From Xanthomonas hydrangeae (GTDB lineage: Bacteria; Pseudomonadota; Gammaproteobacteria; Xanthomonadales; Xanthomonadaceae): DNA of 64,000 nt. The first letter of the stretch is position 1, and each line of letters begins with the position of its first letter. The position numbers were made by a program, and so were the translations under genes. Where the stretch lies: contig LR990730.1 in assembly GCA_905142475.1 (NCBI GenBank), positions 3,224,001-3,288,000 on the forward strand. Direction: 5' to 3'. Of the stretch, positions 18,149-26,809 are shown one piece after another. The notes under the pieces were generated by a model. That model had not been told where the DNA came from, made no database searches, and saw only the letters and a list, made by a program, of their open reading frames with translations.

Positions 18149-18268
18149 CGACCAGGCGTTTGACCTGGGGCTTCTGACTGCATCCAAAAGCCGCTACGAC
18201 TCAACCACAGCATGTCCAAATGATTGGACAGTGCGGATAGATCAGTCGTAAAGCGGACACCTGTGCCT

Positions 18269-18552
18269 GGCTGCAGGGCCCTTGCCCGCCCACCATCGCG
18301 GGACACGCCGCAAGTACGTCCATGTAGGCTCTTACGCGGCACCCATGCCGCGTAAGGTCCCGCGACGGTGGGCGGGCAAGGACCAGTCGAGATGGTCGGT
18401 ATGCTTAGCTCTTCTCAAAGCGACCAGCAAACTGTCTGGTGCGGTGTCCTCACCGCTTGCGGGACCGTGTGGCGGTATGGATGCCGCCACCGAGCCTACA
18501 TGGACGTACTTGCGGCGTGTCCCGCGAGCGGTGAGGACATCGCGCCCTCGAC
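18269..18552. repeat. Palindromic intergenic repeat, copy B
   Basis: Second copy of the unit at 17866-18148, with a one-base indel near the start and a handful of substitutions, for example in the central hairpin and the final arm. The same long inverted arms are kept. The ~120 bases between the copies are unrelated sequence. Confidence 0.85.
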
Positions 18553-18764
18553 TAACTCACTGGCTGCGGCCGTCCGCTTGAGGGCGAACGCCTCACTTAC
18601 GAAATCAGCAGTTCGAGATCTTCCACAGCGCGATGGGAGTCCGCTTGCGATTTGCCATGTCGGCAACTCTTGCCATCGATACAGCATGCAAGAGGTTTTG
18701 CTAGCCGCTCTGAAGCAATGGGGAATGCACAACCGAGTGCACGTGGGTCAAACGCGCTCCGCAC

Positions 18765-20870
18765 TCAGGCCGAAGGCCCCAGCACTTCGTGCAACTTGCC
18801 GCTGAATTCGCCCAGCGTAAAAGGCTTGGCGATCATGCTCATGCCTTCGCCCAGAAATTCGCCACGATCGCGCGCAGTTTCCGCATAGCCGGTCATGAAG
18901 ATCACCGGCAGATCGCGGCGTGACTGACGCGCGATTTCCGCCAGCTGGCGCCCGTTGAGCCCGGGCAAGCCGACATCGGTCACCAGCAGATCGATCCGCC
19001 GTTGCGAGGCCAGAATCGGCAGTGCGGCATCCGCATCGGCGACCACATCGGCCTCGTAGCCCAATTCGTTGAGCAGCTCGGTGACCAGCAAGCGCACCTG
19101 TTCGTCGTCTTCCACCACCAGCACCTGCTGGCCTCTCCCGGTGACCACCGCACCGGCCTGCGGCAGCGGCTGGGCTGGCTGCAGATGCACGCCCGCCGGC
19201 AGATAGAGACTGACGGTGGTGCCCACGCCCATCGTCGACTCCACCCACACCTGCCCGTTGGACTGCTGCATGAAGCCGTAGATCATCGACATGCCTAGGC
19301 CGGTGCCCTGCCCGATCGGCTTGGTGGTGTAGAACGGCTCGAACACGCGTTCCAGCACATCCATCGGCATGCCGGTACCGCTGTCGGTGACCGACACCAC
19401 CGCATAATTGCCGGGCGCCAGCGTCACGCCACGGCCAAGTTCGAGCGGCTGCGCATCGACCAGCAGATGCCGCGTGGCGATCCGTAATTGACCACCACCG
19501 GGCATGGCATCGCGTGCGTTGATCGCCAGATTGAGCAGTGCGCTCTCCAACTGGTTTTCATCGACATATGCCTGCGGCATCTCGGCGTGCAGGTCGGTTT
19601 CCAGCCGCACCGATTCGCCCAGCGTGCGCGCCAGCAATTCCTGCAGCGACACCACCAGATCGTTCAGATGCAGATGGCGCGCTTCCAGCGATTGCCGGCG
19701 CGAAAACGCCAACAACCGCTGCGTCAGCGCGGCGGCCCGCAATGCCGAGGCCGAGGCCACATCCAGAAAGCGGCCCAGTCCTTCGGTGCGGCCTTGATCG
19801 ATGCGCAGGCGCGCCAGATCCAGCGCGGACAAAATACCGGTGAGCATGTTGTTGAAGTCGTGCGCGATACCGCCGGTCAGCTGGCCCACGGCCTCCATCT
19901 TCTGCGCCTGACGCAACGCTGCTTCGCTGGATTCGCGCGCCTGCATCTGCTGCTGCAATTCGGCGGTGCGCTCGGCGACCTTGACCTCGAGCAGATTGGC
20001 CTGCTGCTGGATCGATTCCAACGCCAGCGTGCGTGCGGTGATGTCGGTGGCGAACACATGAAAGCCATCCACCACGCCATCTGCATCTAGGCGCGGCATA
20101 TAGCGGATCTCCGCATCGCGGCGGCGCCCATCGGCGTATGGCCAGCTTGCTTCCACCGTTAAAGTCTGACCGGCCAATGCGGCTTCGATCCAGGCGCGAC
20201 GCTCCTCCACCACCGCAGGTCCGACCACATCCACCAACGGCCGCCCGATCACATCGGCAGGCGGAATGCCGATCCAGTCTTCGTAGGAGCGATTGGCAAA
20301 GCGATAGATCAGGTTCTTGTCGATGAAGGCGATCAGCACCGGCAGGGCATCGGTGACGCGACGCAGTTCGGCTTCGCTCGACGCCAGCGCCGCCTTGCTT
20401 TCGGCCAGCTGCGCCATCTGGTCGCGGATGACGAACTGCTTCTGCCGCGAGCGCAGCGCAGTGGAAATGGCGCTCAGCAACGATGCCGAACTCAGCGGCC
20501 GTTCCAGCTCGATGACGTTGGTCAGCTCGGCCGGCAGCGTGGCCTGACGCCCGTTGTGGGTTCCGCGCGGGGCGCGCAGCAGCACGAACGGAATGTCCGA
20601 CCACGCGGCCTGGCCCCGCAGGATGTGCGACAACTGCTGCAGATCGCCGCCGATCACCTCTTCGGTCAAGACGACCACGCCCGACGCATCGAGCAGTTCG
20701 TCGGCCAGCGCAGCCAGCGAACCATAGACCCGACGCGTCAGCCCGCGCTGGCCGACGATGCCGGCAATGCTCTCTGCGTCGCGCCCGAACGGCGCAATGA
20801 TGTGGACGATGGACCCGTCCGGGTCACGGGTAGTCAAGTGGACGATCCAGCAACGGCGTAGCGTCTCCAA
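18765..20870 (-). CDS. Hybrid sensor histidine kinase/response regulator
   Basis: Up to 701 aa. Order: an N-terminal receiver-like or sensor segment (residues 21-140), a PAS domain (about 170-280, VTDALPVLIAFIDKN), a coiled linker, HisKA with His337 in GGIAHDFNNML, an HATPase_c domain (INARDAMPGGG and GTGLGMSMIYGF), and a C-terminal receiver with the phospho-acceptor Asp in LLVTDVGLPGLNG. There are no membrane helices, so it is cytoplasmic. The open frame begins with TTG at 20870, overlapping the KaiC-like gene by 47 bases; another TTG at 20837 is possible, and no ATG is near. The overlap suggests coupled expression with the KaiC-like ATPase. Confidence 0.85.
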   Translation of the reverse strand: METLRRCWIVHLTTRDPDGSIVHIIAPFGRDAESIAGIVGQRGLTRRVYGSLAALADELLDASGVVVLTEEVIGGDLQQLSHILRGQAAWSDIPFVLLRAPRGTHNGRQATLPAELTNVIELERPLSSASLLSAISTALRSRQKQFVIRDQMAQLAESKAALASSEAELRRVTDALPVLIAFIDKNLIYRFANRSYEDWIGIPPADVIGRPLVDVVGPAVVEERRAWIEAALAGQTLTVEASWPYADGRRRDAEIRYMPRLDADGVVDGFHVFATDITARTLALESIQQQANLLEVKVAERTAELQQQMQARESSEAALRQAQKMEAVGQLTGGIAHDFNNMLTGILSALDLARLRIDQGRTEGLGRFLDVASASALRAAALTQRLLAFSRRQSLEARHLHLNDLVVSLQELLARTLGESVRLETDLHAEMPQAYVDENQLESALLNLAINARDAMPGGGQLRIATRHLLVDAQPLELGRGVTLAPGNYAVVSVTDSGTGMPMDVLERVFEPFYTTKPIGQGTGLGMSMIYGFMQQSNGQVWVESTMGVGTTVSLYLPAGVHLQPAQPLPQAGAVVTGRGQQVLVVEDDEQVRLLVTELLNELGYEADVVADADAALPILASQRRIDLLVTDVGLPGLNGRQLAEIARQSRRDLPVIFMTGYAETARDRGEFLGEGMSMIAKPFTLGEFSGKLHEVLGPSA

Positions 20871-22338
20871 CGAACTGCGGCGTGCCGGTCAGCACACCGT
20901 GGAATTTCTCCAGCGGCTCGCTCAACTCGATCCCGCCGCCACCGATGCGCAACTCGCGGATCGAATCCTCGTGCGCGCCGCTGCGATTCTTGATCACCGA
21001 CAAGGCCTTGCGAATGCGTCCTTGCGCTTCGAAAAAACGGAACAGGATGACGGTGTCGGCCATATAAGAAACATTGAGGTTGCCGGTCGACATCGTGCCC
21101 ACCAGACCATGCTGCGGGTTGATCAGGAACGTGGTGACGCCACACTGGTTGAGATATGACAGCAACTCGTGCATCTGCAGCATCAGCTGCTTTTCCTGCG
21201 GCATCGAGGTCAGATAGCCGTTGAGGCTGTCGATCACCAGCACCCGGCAATGACGTTCTTCGACACTGGCACGCACCGTCCAGGCGAACTCGCCCGGTGT
21301 CAGTTCGGCCGGGTCCATCTGATGCAGTTCCAGCAGACCCGAGTCCAGATGCTTGCGCAGATCCATGCCCAGGCTTTCGGCGCGCGTCAGCAAGGTGCCG
21401 GTGCGCTCGTCGAACTCCAGGATGCAGCAGTGCTCGCCACGCTCGCAGGCGGCAATGACGTACTGCAGCGCGATATTGGTCTTGCCCGACCCGGCCGGCC
21501 CGGTCAGCAACGTGCTGGTGCCACGCAGCGGGCCGCCATGTAGCAGCGCATCGATGCGTCCCACCCCGCTGGACACCGCTTCGCCGACGAAGGGCACGTG
21601 GTGGTCGGAGGCGATCAGGCGCGGATAAATCCGCATGCCCCCGGTGACGATGGTCAGGTCGTGATAGCCGGCGATGAAATTCACGCCGCGCAGCTTCTGC
21701 ACCTGCATGCGCCGACGCGCTGCGCCGAAGTCCAGCGTCATGCGCTCCAGCGAGATCACGCCATGGCACAGGCTGTGCAGATGCGCGTCACGCTGGCCGT
21801 TTTCGCCGGTGAGATCGTCGACCAGAAGCACGGTGATGTTGCGCGGCGCGAAAAACTGCTTGAGCGCCAGCACCTGGCGGCGATAACGCAGCGAATCCTG
21901 CGCCAGCAGACGCAGCTCGGACAGCGAATCGAACACCACGCGGGTTGGCTTGACCCGATCGATCTCGGCCTGGATGAGCTTGATGGTGCCATCCAGCTCC
22001 ATTTCCCACGGGTGCAGGATCGACTGCTGGCGCCCGTCGCCCAGAAACGCCTCGGCCGATGCCAGCTCGAAGATACTCAGCGCATCCAGCGACCAGTCGT
22101 GCGAGGACGCCACCTCGTTGAGCTCGTCGATGGTCTCCGACAAGGTCACATAGAGGCAGCTCTCGCCCTTGGCTGCGCCGTCGAGCAGGAACTGCAGCGC
22201 CAGCGTGGTCTTGCCCGACCCCGGTTGGCCCTCCAGCAGATACAGCCGATTGGGTGGCAGGCCGCCGCGAAGGATGGTGTCCAACCCCTCGGTACCCGTG
22301 GCAATGCGTTTTGCGGTCGTCTGCTTCAAATTTCCCAT
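20824..22338 (-). CDS. KaiC-like double-domain ATPase
   Basis: 504 aa with two RecA-like domains in tandem, as in circadian KaiC: Walker A GQPGSGKT at 37-44 and GPAGSGKT at 280-287, Walker B-like VVFDSLSEL and VLVIDSLNGYL, and a TxLSET-type segment after the first site. The N-terminus KRIATGTEGLDTILRGGLP is typical. Start ATG 22338 is chosen because the family normally begins close to this motif. There is no kaiA or kaiB nearby. In non-cyanobacteria such proteins are linked to histidine kinases, and here a hybrid kinase overlaps its 3' end. Confidence 0.9.
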   Translation of the reverse strand: MGNLKQTTAKRIATGTEGLDTILRGGLPPNRLYLLEGQPGSGKTTLALQFLLDGAAKGESCLYVTLSETIDELNEVASSHDWSLDALSIFELASAEAFLGDGRQQSILHPWEMELDGTIKLIQAEIDRVKPTRVVFDSLSELRLLAQDSLRYRRQVLALKQFFAPRNITVLLVDDLTGENGQRDAHLHSLCHGVISLERMTLDFGAARRRMQVQKLRGVNFIAGYHDLTIVTGGMRIYPRLIASDHHVPFVGEAVSSGVGRIDALLHGGPLRGTSTLLTGPAGSGKTNIALQYVIAACERGEHCCILEFDERTGTLLTRAESLGMDLRKHLDSGLLELHQMDPAELTPGEFAWTVRASVEERHCRVLVIDSLNGYLTSMPQEKQLMLQMHELLSYLNQCGVTTFLINPQHGLVGTMSTGNLNVSYMADTVILFRFFEAQGRIRKALSVIKNRSGAHEDSIRELRIGGGGIELSEPLEKFHGVLTGTPQFVGDATPLLDRPLDYP

Positions 22339-22565
22339 AGCCTTCAATTTATCACGCGCACGTGAGAGCCCGATGCGTACGACTGAATTGATCAGCTTGC
22401 TTGTGCGGACCTGCTTGCTCACAGCTTGCGTTCGCTGCTGCCATTGCGCGCTCAACCGAGTTTTTCGGCAATGCCTTTATGACAAATCCGACGCTCCCGT
22501 CACATCCGCCAGCCTAGCGTTGCGCATGAAGTACATCGCGTTGTTGCGATTGTTCGAGGACAGCG

Positions 22566-22940
22566 GTGAATCACGCAGCAAGCACCAGACGCATCCTGTT
22601 GGTCGAAGACGACGATGCGATCCGCGCCATGACCGAAGATATCCTGGGCGACGAGGGTTACCAGGTCGTCGCCACCGCCGATGCCGAGCATGCGCTGGAA
22701 CAGCTCAACACGGCGCGCCCGTTCGACCTGTTGCTCTCGGATATCTGCCTGCCGGGCATGAACGGCCGCGACCTGGCCGACGAGGCCCGGTGTCTTTATC
22801 CGGCATTGCCCATCGTGTTCATGACCGGCTACGCAGGCGCCATTGCCAAGCGTGCCGACTTTCTGGATACCGGCATGCGATTGCTGACCAAACCGTTCTC
22901 GTTACGCGATCTGCTGGGTATCGTGCAGACCACGATGTAA
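22566..22940 (+). CDS. Single-domain response regulator
   Basis: 124 aa, a bare receiver domain: acidic pocket VEDDDAIR, phospho-acceptor Asp59 in LLLSDICLPGMNG, switch Thr in IVFMTGYAG, conserved Lys109 in LLTKPFSL. There is no output domain. It is divergent from the KaiC-like gene (228 bases between starts) and convergent with the second hybrid kinase. It may shuttle phosphate between the flanking kinases or act on a protein target. Confidence 0.9.
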   Translation: MNHAASTRRILLVEDDDAIRAMTEDILGDEGYQVVATADAEHALEQLNTARPFDLLLSDICLPGMNGRDLADEARCLYPALPIVFMTGYAGAIAKRADFLDTGMRLLTKPFSLRDLLGIVQTTM

Positions 22941-22979
22941 GCGAGCGGAGCAATTGCGCCATCCATTCCGTGTGCACGA

Positions 22980-25838
22980 TTACTGCGGCGTCCGCCCCAG
23001 CAGTTGCGCCACGCGCCGCTCCAGATCGATCGCAAGAAACGGCTTGGTGAGCACTTCCATGCCATCGTCCAACTGACCGGCTCCAACCGCAGCGGTGGCC
23101 GCATAGCCGGTCACGAACAGCACCGGTAGCGACGGTCGATACTGGCGCCCCGCATCGGCGACCTGGCGTCCGTTCAAACCGCCGGTCAGGCCCACATCCG
23201 TCACCAGCAAGTCGATCGCTTCCTGCGAGCGCAAGCGCTCCACGGCAGCACTGCCTTCGGCTGTTTCGATGACGCGGTAGCCCGCTTCGGTCAGCACTTC
23301 GGACACCAGGACACGGATCGCGGTTTCGTCTTCCACCAGCAGCACCGTGCTGCTGTGCGTGGGCGATTGCAGCGAGGGTTCGACCGGGTGCTGCGTCTCA
23401 TCGGCCGGCAGCAGGCCGGTGAAACGCGGCAGATACAGCAGCATGGTGGTGCCCACGCCCTCTTCCGAATCGATGCGCACATGCCCGCCGGATTGCCGGG
23501 TGAACCCATAGATCATCGACAGGCCCAGGCCGGTGCCCTGCCCGATCGGTTTGGTGGTGAAGAACGGCTCGAACACCTTGGACATGACCTCGGCGCTCAT
23601 GCCGGTGCCGCTGTCCTGCACGCTCAGGCACACATAATCGCCAACCGGCAGATCGAGCTGCTGCGCCGCGCCCTCGTTCAACACGCAATTGGCAATGGCA
23701 ATGGTGAGCTCGCCGCCATCGGGCATGGCATCGCGTGCGTTGATGCACAGGTTCAACAACGCGTTTTCCAGCTGCGGCGCATCCACCAGCACTTTCCACG
23801 ACTCTGCCGCCGGGCGCAGTTGCAAACTGATCGAAGGCCCCAGCGTGCGCGCGATGATGTCGTGCATGTCGCGCACCAGCGCTTCCACCTCCAGCGCGGT
23901 CGGTGCCAGGGTCTGCCTGCGCGAGAACGCCAGCAACCGCTGCGTCAGCGCCGTGGCGCGCGCGGCGCTGGATTGCGCCATCTCCACATAGCGTTCCAGA
24001 CGGTCGTACTTGCCTTGTTCGATGCGCGTCTGCAGCAGCTCCAGCCCAACGCTGATGGCCGTCAGCAGGTTGTTGAAGTCGTGCGCCAGGCCGCCGGTGA
24101 GCTGGCCCACTGCTTCCATCTTCTGGCTCTGGCGCAGTTTCTCTTCGGCCAACAGCAAGGCCGCGCTACGCTCGCGCACACGCTCTTCCAGCGTCTCGGT
24201 CAACTGACGCAATTGCTCTTCGGCGATGCGCTTGTCGGTGATGTCCGCTGCGGTGCCAAACCATTCGACGATCTGCTCGTGCTCGTTGAGCAGCGGAATG
24301 GCGCGCATCAAGGTCCAGCCCACGCGTTGATCGGAACCCGGCACGCGGTATTCCAGATCCAGTGCGGTCTTGTTGGCGATCGAATGCGCAATGGCCTCTG
24401 CCAGCCGCGCGCGATCGTCCGGATGCACCATGTCCTGCTGCCAGTTCGGTGTGGCCGACAACGCATCGCTCAGCGCGCCATCGCCAACCAGCTGACGCAG
24501 TTCGCACCAATCGGCACTGGCCGAAAAAATCGATTGCGACGATGCACGCACCAGCGCATCGAGCCGGCGTTCGCTCTTGCGCAAGGCCTCGCTGGCCAGC
24601 CGTTCGGCAGTGCGATCGCGCAGCACCTTGACGAAGCCGATCGCCGCGCCGGTCTCTTCGCGCAGCACCATCAACGAACCATTGGCCCAGAAGCGCTCGC
24701 CGGATTTGCGGATGTGCCAGCGCTCGTCCATGCCGCTGCCGCTTTCCAGCGCCGCAGCCGCTTCGATCAGGATCTGCCGGTGCTCCACATCTTCAGGCGT
24801 GAACGTGCGCTCCAACGACTGGCCGAGCATTTCCGTCTCGGTCCAGCCCAGGATGCGCCGCGCGCCTTCGTTCCATGAAGTGACCCGCCCCTGCAGATCG
24901 GTGGCGATGATCGCGTAATCCATCACGCTGTCCAGGATCTGCCGGTTGCGCACCTCCGCCTCGCGCACCGCGCGTTCCAGGCTGATGCGATCGGTGATGT
25001 CCAGACCCTGCACGAAAATGCCGGAGACGGTGCCGTTGGCGCCTGCAATCGGCTGATAGACCAGATCCAGCAGGCGCCGCTCCACCGGGCCACCTGGCGC
25101 GGCCTGCACGTTGTACGCAAGCGCATTGGCCGCGTAGGCACGCCCCGACTGATAGACCTCGTCCAGGCGGCGCAGATGGCCCTGCTCGACCAGGTCGGGC
25201 AAGGCCTCGGCCAATGGCTTCCCGATCACGTCGCGGTGGCCGATCAAACGCGAATAACACGGGTTGGCGAATTCCACCCGGTGCTGCGGCCCGCTCAGGA
25301 ACGCCATGAACATCGGCGCCTGCTCGAACAACCGGATCAAGCGCTCGTGCTCATCGGCAAGACGGTTTTGCGCCAGCTTGCGGTCGGTGACTTCGTTGGT
25401 CACGCAGAACGCACCGCCGACACGGCCATCGTCCAGATAGATCGGCGAGAACGAGAACGTCCACCAGGTCTCTTCGGGCGCGCCGTAGCGGCTCATGCCG
25501 ATCGGCACTTCTTCGAAGCGCGATGCGCGCCCTTCGAACGCGGCTTCGATCGGCCCACGCACGGCCTCCCACGCATCGGCCCACAACGCGCGCAGCGGTG
25601 CACCCAAGGCCTGCGGCTGACGCGGCCCCAAGATCGGCGCATACGCATCGTTGTAGAAAAACGTCAGCGCCTCGCCCCACACCACATACATGCTTTCCGG
25701 CGAGCCCAGCATCAGGCTGACCGCATTGCGCAACGGCGATGGCCACTGCGCACTCGGCCCCAGTGGCGTGGAAGCCCAATCGTGACGGCGCACCGCCTGC
25801 GCCATGGCGCTGTCGCCGTGCGGGAATGACGAACTCAT
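22980..25838 (-). CDS. Multi-PAS/GAF hybrid histidine kinase with C-terminal receiver
   Basis: 952 aa. Order: an N-terminal sensor segment with HDWASTPLGPSAQWPSPL, several PAS domains (EQAPMFMAFLSGP; ILDSVMDYAIIATDLQGRVT; a further PAS before the kinase core), HisKA with GGLAHDFNNLLT, HATPase_c (INARDAMPDGG and GTGLGLSMIYGF), and a receiver (VLLVEDETAIRVLVSEVL, then LLVTDVGLTGGLNG). No membrane helix is apparent. The receiver has an extra Gly pair compared with the usual LPGLNG. The start MSSSFPHGD at 25838 is flanked by a 13-base inverted repeat. Confidence 0.85.
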   Translation of the reverse strand: MSSSFPHGDSAMAQAVRRHDWASTPLGPSAQWPSPLRNAVSLMLGSPESMYVVWGEALTFFYNDAYAPILGPRQPQALGAPLRALWADAWEAVRGPIEAAFEGRASRFEEVPIGMSRYGAPEETWWTFSFSPIYLDDGRVGGAFCVTNEVTDRKLAQNRLADEHERLIRLFEQAPMFMAFLSGPQHRVEFANPCYSRLIGHRDVIGKPLAEALPDLVEQGHLRRLDEVYQSGRAYAANALAYNVQAAPGGPVERRLLDLVYQPIAGANGTVSGIFVQGLDITDRISLERAVREAEVRNRQILDSVMDYAIIATDLQGRVTSWNEGARRILGWTETEMLGQSLERTFTPEDVEHRQILIEAAAALESGSGMDERWHIRKSGERFWANGSLMVLREETGAAIGFVKVLRDRTAERLASEALRKSERRLDALVRASSQSIFSASADWCELRQLVGDGALSDALSATPNWQQDMVHPDDRARLAEAIAHSIANKTALDLEYRVPGSDQRVGWTLMRAIPLLNEHEQIVEWFGTAADITDKRIAEEQLRQLTETLEERVRERSAALLLAEEKLRQSQKMEAVGQLTGGLAHDFNNLLTAISVGLELLQTRIEQGKYDRLERYVEMAQSSAARATALTQRLLAFSRRQTLAPTALEVEALVRDMHDIIARTLGPSISLQLRPAAESWKVLVDAPQLENALLNLCINARDAMPDGGELTIAIANCVLNEGAAQQLDLPVGDYVCLSVQDSGTGMSAEVMSKVFEPFFTTKPIGQGTGLGLSMIYGFTRQSGGHVRIDSEEGVGTTMLLYLPRFTGLLPADETQHPVEPSLQSPTHSSTVLLVEDETAIRVLVSEVLTEAGYRVIETAEGSAAVERLRSQEAIDLLVTDVGLTGGLNGRQVADAGRQYRPSLPVLFVTGYAATAAVGAGQLDDGMEVLTKPFLAIDLERRVAQLLGRTPQ

Positions 25839-25840
25839 GG

Positions 25841-25880
25841 GCAATGCGACCGCACTAGCGCCATGCGGCGGTCGCATTGC
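25841..25880. repeat. Perfect 13-base inverted repeat at the start of the hybrid kinase gene
   Basis: GCAATGCGACCGC at 25841-25853 and its exact complement at 25868-25880, with a 14-base spacer. It begins 3 bases upstream of the presumed ATG (25838), where the ribosome-binding site should lie. It could be an operator or an RNA hairpin controlling translation, or may show that the true start lies within the dyad (for example an in-frame ATG further upstream). Confidence 0.55.
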
Positions 25881-26278
25881 ACGGACCACGCGTGCAGCGC
25901 AACGCGGCCCTGGCCCGGATTACCGATCACACCTACCTGCATCTTTTTCAAACCATTGATGGAGAAGCCAGCTGCCAACCTTGCGTATCGCCTATCGCAA
26001 GACCAGGCGCACGCGCATCCGGCTATCATCTGGCCTGCGCCCGGCTGCGTCCAGCCGAACCCACCCGGCGTTGCTGAATAGCTAGCGCAGGCGACGCGCG
26101 CTACATGGCACCCAGGCGATGCACTGCCTCGACTGCGCAACGACTGCCTGACCGGCAGCGTACCCAACCGGCGACGGCGTGCCGTGCCAGGCAGTAGAGA
26201 TCGCACCGATGCAGGCGTGAACGCGTCGCCGGGAGTCGCACCCATGCCCCGCGCCTTGATGCCCGATAAAATCGCCCG
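25881..26278. other. Intergenic region upstream of marR
   Basis: About 400 bases between the divergent kinase and MarR genes. Small open frames exist on both strands but lack coding character. No repeat, tRNA or clear promoter was recognised. Confidence 0.5.
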
Positions 26279-26773
26279 ATGGCTGAAAGGCATCACACGG
26301 TTGCGCGCATGCAGGATCAAGACGAACGCATTCACCCCCAGGCGGCGGTGGCGCCGGGTTACCTGGCCAATCACGCAGCGCGGGTCTTCAATCGGCTGGT
26401 CGACGCCGAATTGCGGCCGCACGGCGTCTCGCTGGCCCTGATCGGCCCGATTCTGCTGCTGTCCTGGAAGGGGCCGATGCTGCAACGCGACCTGGTGATC
26501 GCCTCGGCGGTCAAGCAGCCCGCCATGGTCGCCCTGCTCGACAAGCTGGAAGCGCAAAAGCTCATCAAACGCGCACCCACCGCGCAGGACCGCCGCGCCG
26601 CGCTGGTATCGCTCACCGCGCGCGGCCGCAAGATGGCCGAGCTGGGTGCTCGGGTGCTGATCGATCTGAATGCCGATGCCCTGGAAGGCTTCTCACCTGA
26701 GGAGGCCCAGAAAACCGTCGCGTTCATGCAGCGCCTGATCGTCAACCTGGAGCAACGTGCCGCAGACCTGTAA
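26279..26773 (+). CDS. MarR-family transcriptional regulator
   Basis: 164 aa (154 if ATG 26309 is used). The winged-helix core is seen in VIASAVKQPAMVALLDKLEA and the wing motif AQDRRAALVSLTARGR, the DxRxxxVxLTxxG hallmark of MarR. Such dimers usually repress a neighbouring gene and release DNA on binding a phenolic or similar ligand. The next gene, an FAD monooxygenase 36 bases downstream, is the obvious target. A dyad in the gap could be its operator. Confidence 0.88.
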   Translation: MAERHHTVARMQDQDERIHPQAAVAPGYLANHAARVFNRLVDAELRPHGVSLALIGPILLLSWKGPMLQRDLVIASAVKQPAMVALLDKLEAQKLIKRAPTAQDRRAALVSLTARGRKMAELGARVLIDLNADALEGFSPEEAQKTVAFMQRLIVNLEQRAADL

Positions 26774-26789
26774 TATCACCTCTGATATT
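26772..26789. promoter_or_regulatory. Candidate MarR operator
   Basis: AATATCA-CCTC-TGATATT is a perfect 7-base dyad with a 4-base centre, starting inside the marR stop codon and ending 20 bases before the monooxygenase ATG. Its AT-rich character stands out in the high-GC surroundings. The size fits a MarR dimer site. Confidence 0.45.
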
Positions 26790-26809
26790 TATCTCTGCGG
26801 GTGATTGTA

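Larger units (their letters stand above)
17648..18764. other. Convergent intergenic region holding two large palindromic repeats
   Basis: About 1.1 kb without a believable gene, between the 3' ends of ccmI (+) and a hybrid kinase (-). Its core is the tandem pair of repeats annotated separately. The short open frames inside the repeats exist on both strands because the units are palindromic, and are not supported as genes. Confidence 0.7.

Noticed and set aside
17866..18552. Tandem repeats considered as a CRISPR array or an insertion sequence
   Set aside because: Only two units of 283 bases, palindromic, with no regular spacers, no transposase and no cas genes.
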